Shown here piece after piece: positions 17,563 through 17,890 of a DNA stretch of 17,890 bases. The stretch spans positions 1-17,890 of the forward strand of contig CAKTMW010000038.1 in the NCBI GenBank assembly GCA_934574095.1, in the 5' to 3' direction. The stretch comes from an uncultured Oscillospiraceae bacterium (GTDB taxonomy: Bacteria; Bacillota; Clostridia; Oscillospirales; Oscillospiraceae). The position numbers and the translations under genes were made by a program. Numbering within the stretch: position 1 is the first letter of the stretch; each line of letters begins with the position of its first letter. Under the pieces are notes generated by a model. The model searched no databases. It was not told the DNA's origin and saw only the letters and a list, made by a program, of their open reading frames with translations.

Positions 17563-17748
17563 ATGAGACGTTTTGCTTCCATCCTGCTGGGCACCGCCCT
17601 GTGCGCTATGACCATGGTCTCTGCCTGGGGCATTACCCCCGCCGCCACCGGCGACGAGAGCAACATCCCCCTGATGATCGTTCTGGCCGTCGTGGCCGTC
17701 ATCGCCATCGTGGTGCTGCTGGTCATGATGAACAAGAAAAAGAAGTAA
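17563..17748 (+). CDS. 61-residue membrane microprotein with a sorting-signal-like C-terminus
   Basis: Start ATG 17563 has AGGAG 7 nt upstream; an in-frame TTG at 17542 has none. The N-terminus is a short signal-peptide-like segment (M-R-R-F, hydrophobic to about Ser20, then A-W-G). About ten polar residues follow, containing P-A-A-T-G-D-E-S-N. A second hydrophobic segment (35-56) ends in M-N-K-K-K-K. The P-A-A-T-G-D, hydrophobic, basic-tail order resembles a degenerate sortase signal, but the protein has almost no mature domain. It may instead be a small membrane partner of the M23 peptidase, whose stop lies 31 bp upstream on the same transcript. Function unknown. Confidence 0.75.
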   Translation: MRRFASILLGTALCAMTMVSAWGITPAATGDESNIPLMIVLAVVAVIAIVVLLVMMNKKKK

Positions 17749-17754
17749 ATACGC

Positions 17755-17793
17755 AAAAAAGGAAGCCCGGTCACTTGACCGGGCTTCCTTTTT
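17755..17793 (+). terminator. Strong intrinsic terminator of the M23-microprotein unit
   Basis: GGAAGCCCGGTC and GACCGGGCTTCC pair perfectly around ACTT (17773-17776), flanked by A6 on the left and T5 on the right. It can also act on the opposite strand. Confidence 0.95.
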
Positions 17794-17843
17794 ATATTTA
17801 TGTGGTGGAATTCACGTAAGCGCACAATAACCACCCGCATGGC

Positions 17844-17865
17844 ATCTCACCCAACGATGTGAGAT
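17844..17865. repeat. Short inverted repeat near the right edge
   Basis: ATCTCAC (17844-17850) and GTGAGAT (17859-17865) are perfect 7-bp arms around 8 nt. It may be an operator or part of a structure continuing past the window. Nothing else is visible in 17794-17890. Confidence 0.3.
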
Positions 17866-17890
17866 AATATCCCAAAACTTGAAAAACGCA

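Overview
The window looks like a chromosomal segment of a gut-type, moderately GC-rich Clostridia, most likely of the Oscillospiraceae group. This rests on the Gram-positive holB-ricT gene order, a clostridial-type pyruvate,phosphate dikinase, strong AGGAGG ribosome binding sites, and a LysM/G5/M23 membrane-anchored cell-wall protein. The taxonomic call is inference from gene content; no rRNA or other marker is present.

Region 1 (1-7.66 kb, minus strand) is one transcription unit. A good promoter (TTGTCA, 17 bp, TAGAAT) precedes an M28-type metallopeptidase, then a complete oligopeptide/dipeptide ABC importer: permeases B and C, ATPases D and F, and a lipoprotein binding protein. After a 14-bp perfect hairpin comes the 5' part of a C45-family (acyl-CoA:6-APA acyltransferase-like) N-terminal nucleophile enzyme that runs off the left edge. 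The set suggests uptake of peptides or N-acylated amino compounds followed by intracellular cleavage. Two oddities stand out. The 5' end of the permease B gene appears to be out of frame by one base. The M28 enzyme also has His where the family has its catalytic Glu.

Region 2 (about 7.6-9.6 kb) is a junkyard. An AT-rich stretch, with the tail of an unidentified reading frame and a 7-codon ORF, abuts the C-terminal third of an ion transporter. Next come the N-terminal zinc-ribbon part of a protein of the kind found on conjugative elements and the C-terminal half of a RecQ helicase with an in-frame TGA. All three genes are truncated, so this is best read as the scar of past insertions and deletions.

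Region 3 (9.6-17.8 kb) is ordinary, GC-rich core chromosome. The ppdK gene (minus strand) diverges from holB, which is followed by ricT and a Cof-type HAD phosphatase. RicT carries a long Arg/Gly-rich tail built from three copies of an RGG-box module and has an extra cysteine cluster. A new sigma-A-like promoter then drives a LysM-G5-M23 cell-wall peptidase and a 61-residue membrane microprotein, closed by a strong terminator. The last 100 bp hold only a short inverted repeat.

The most unusual items for follow-up are the peptidase-importer-acyltransferase operon with its altered M28 active site, the permease frameshift, the three-gene scar, and the RGG-tailed RicT. I see no CRISPR array, tRNA, rRNA, intact transposase or integrase.
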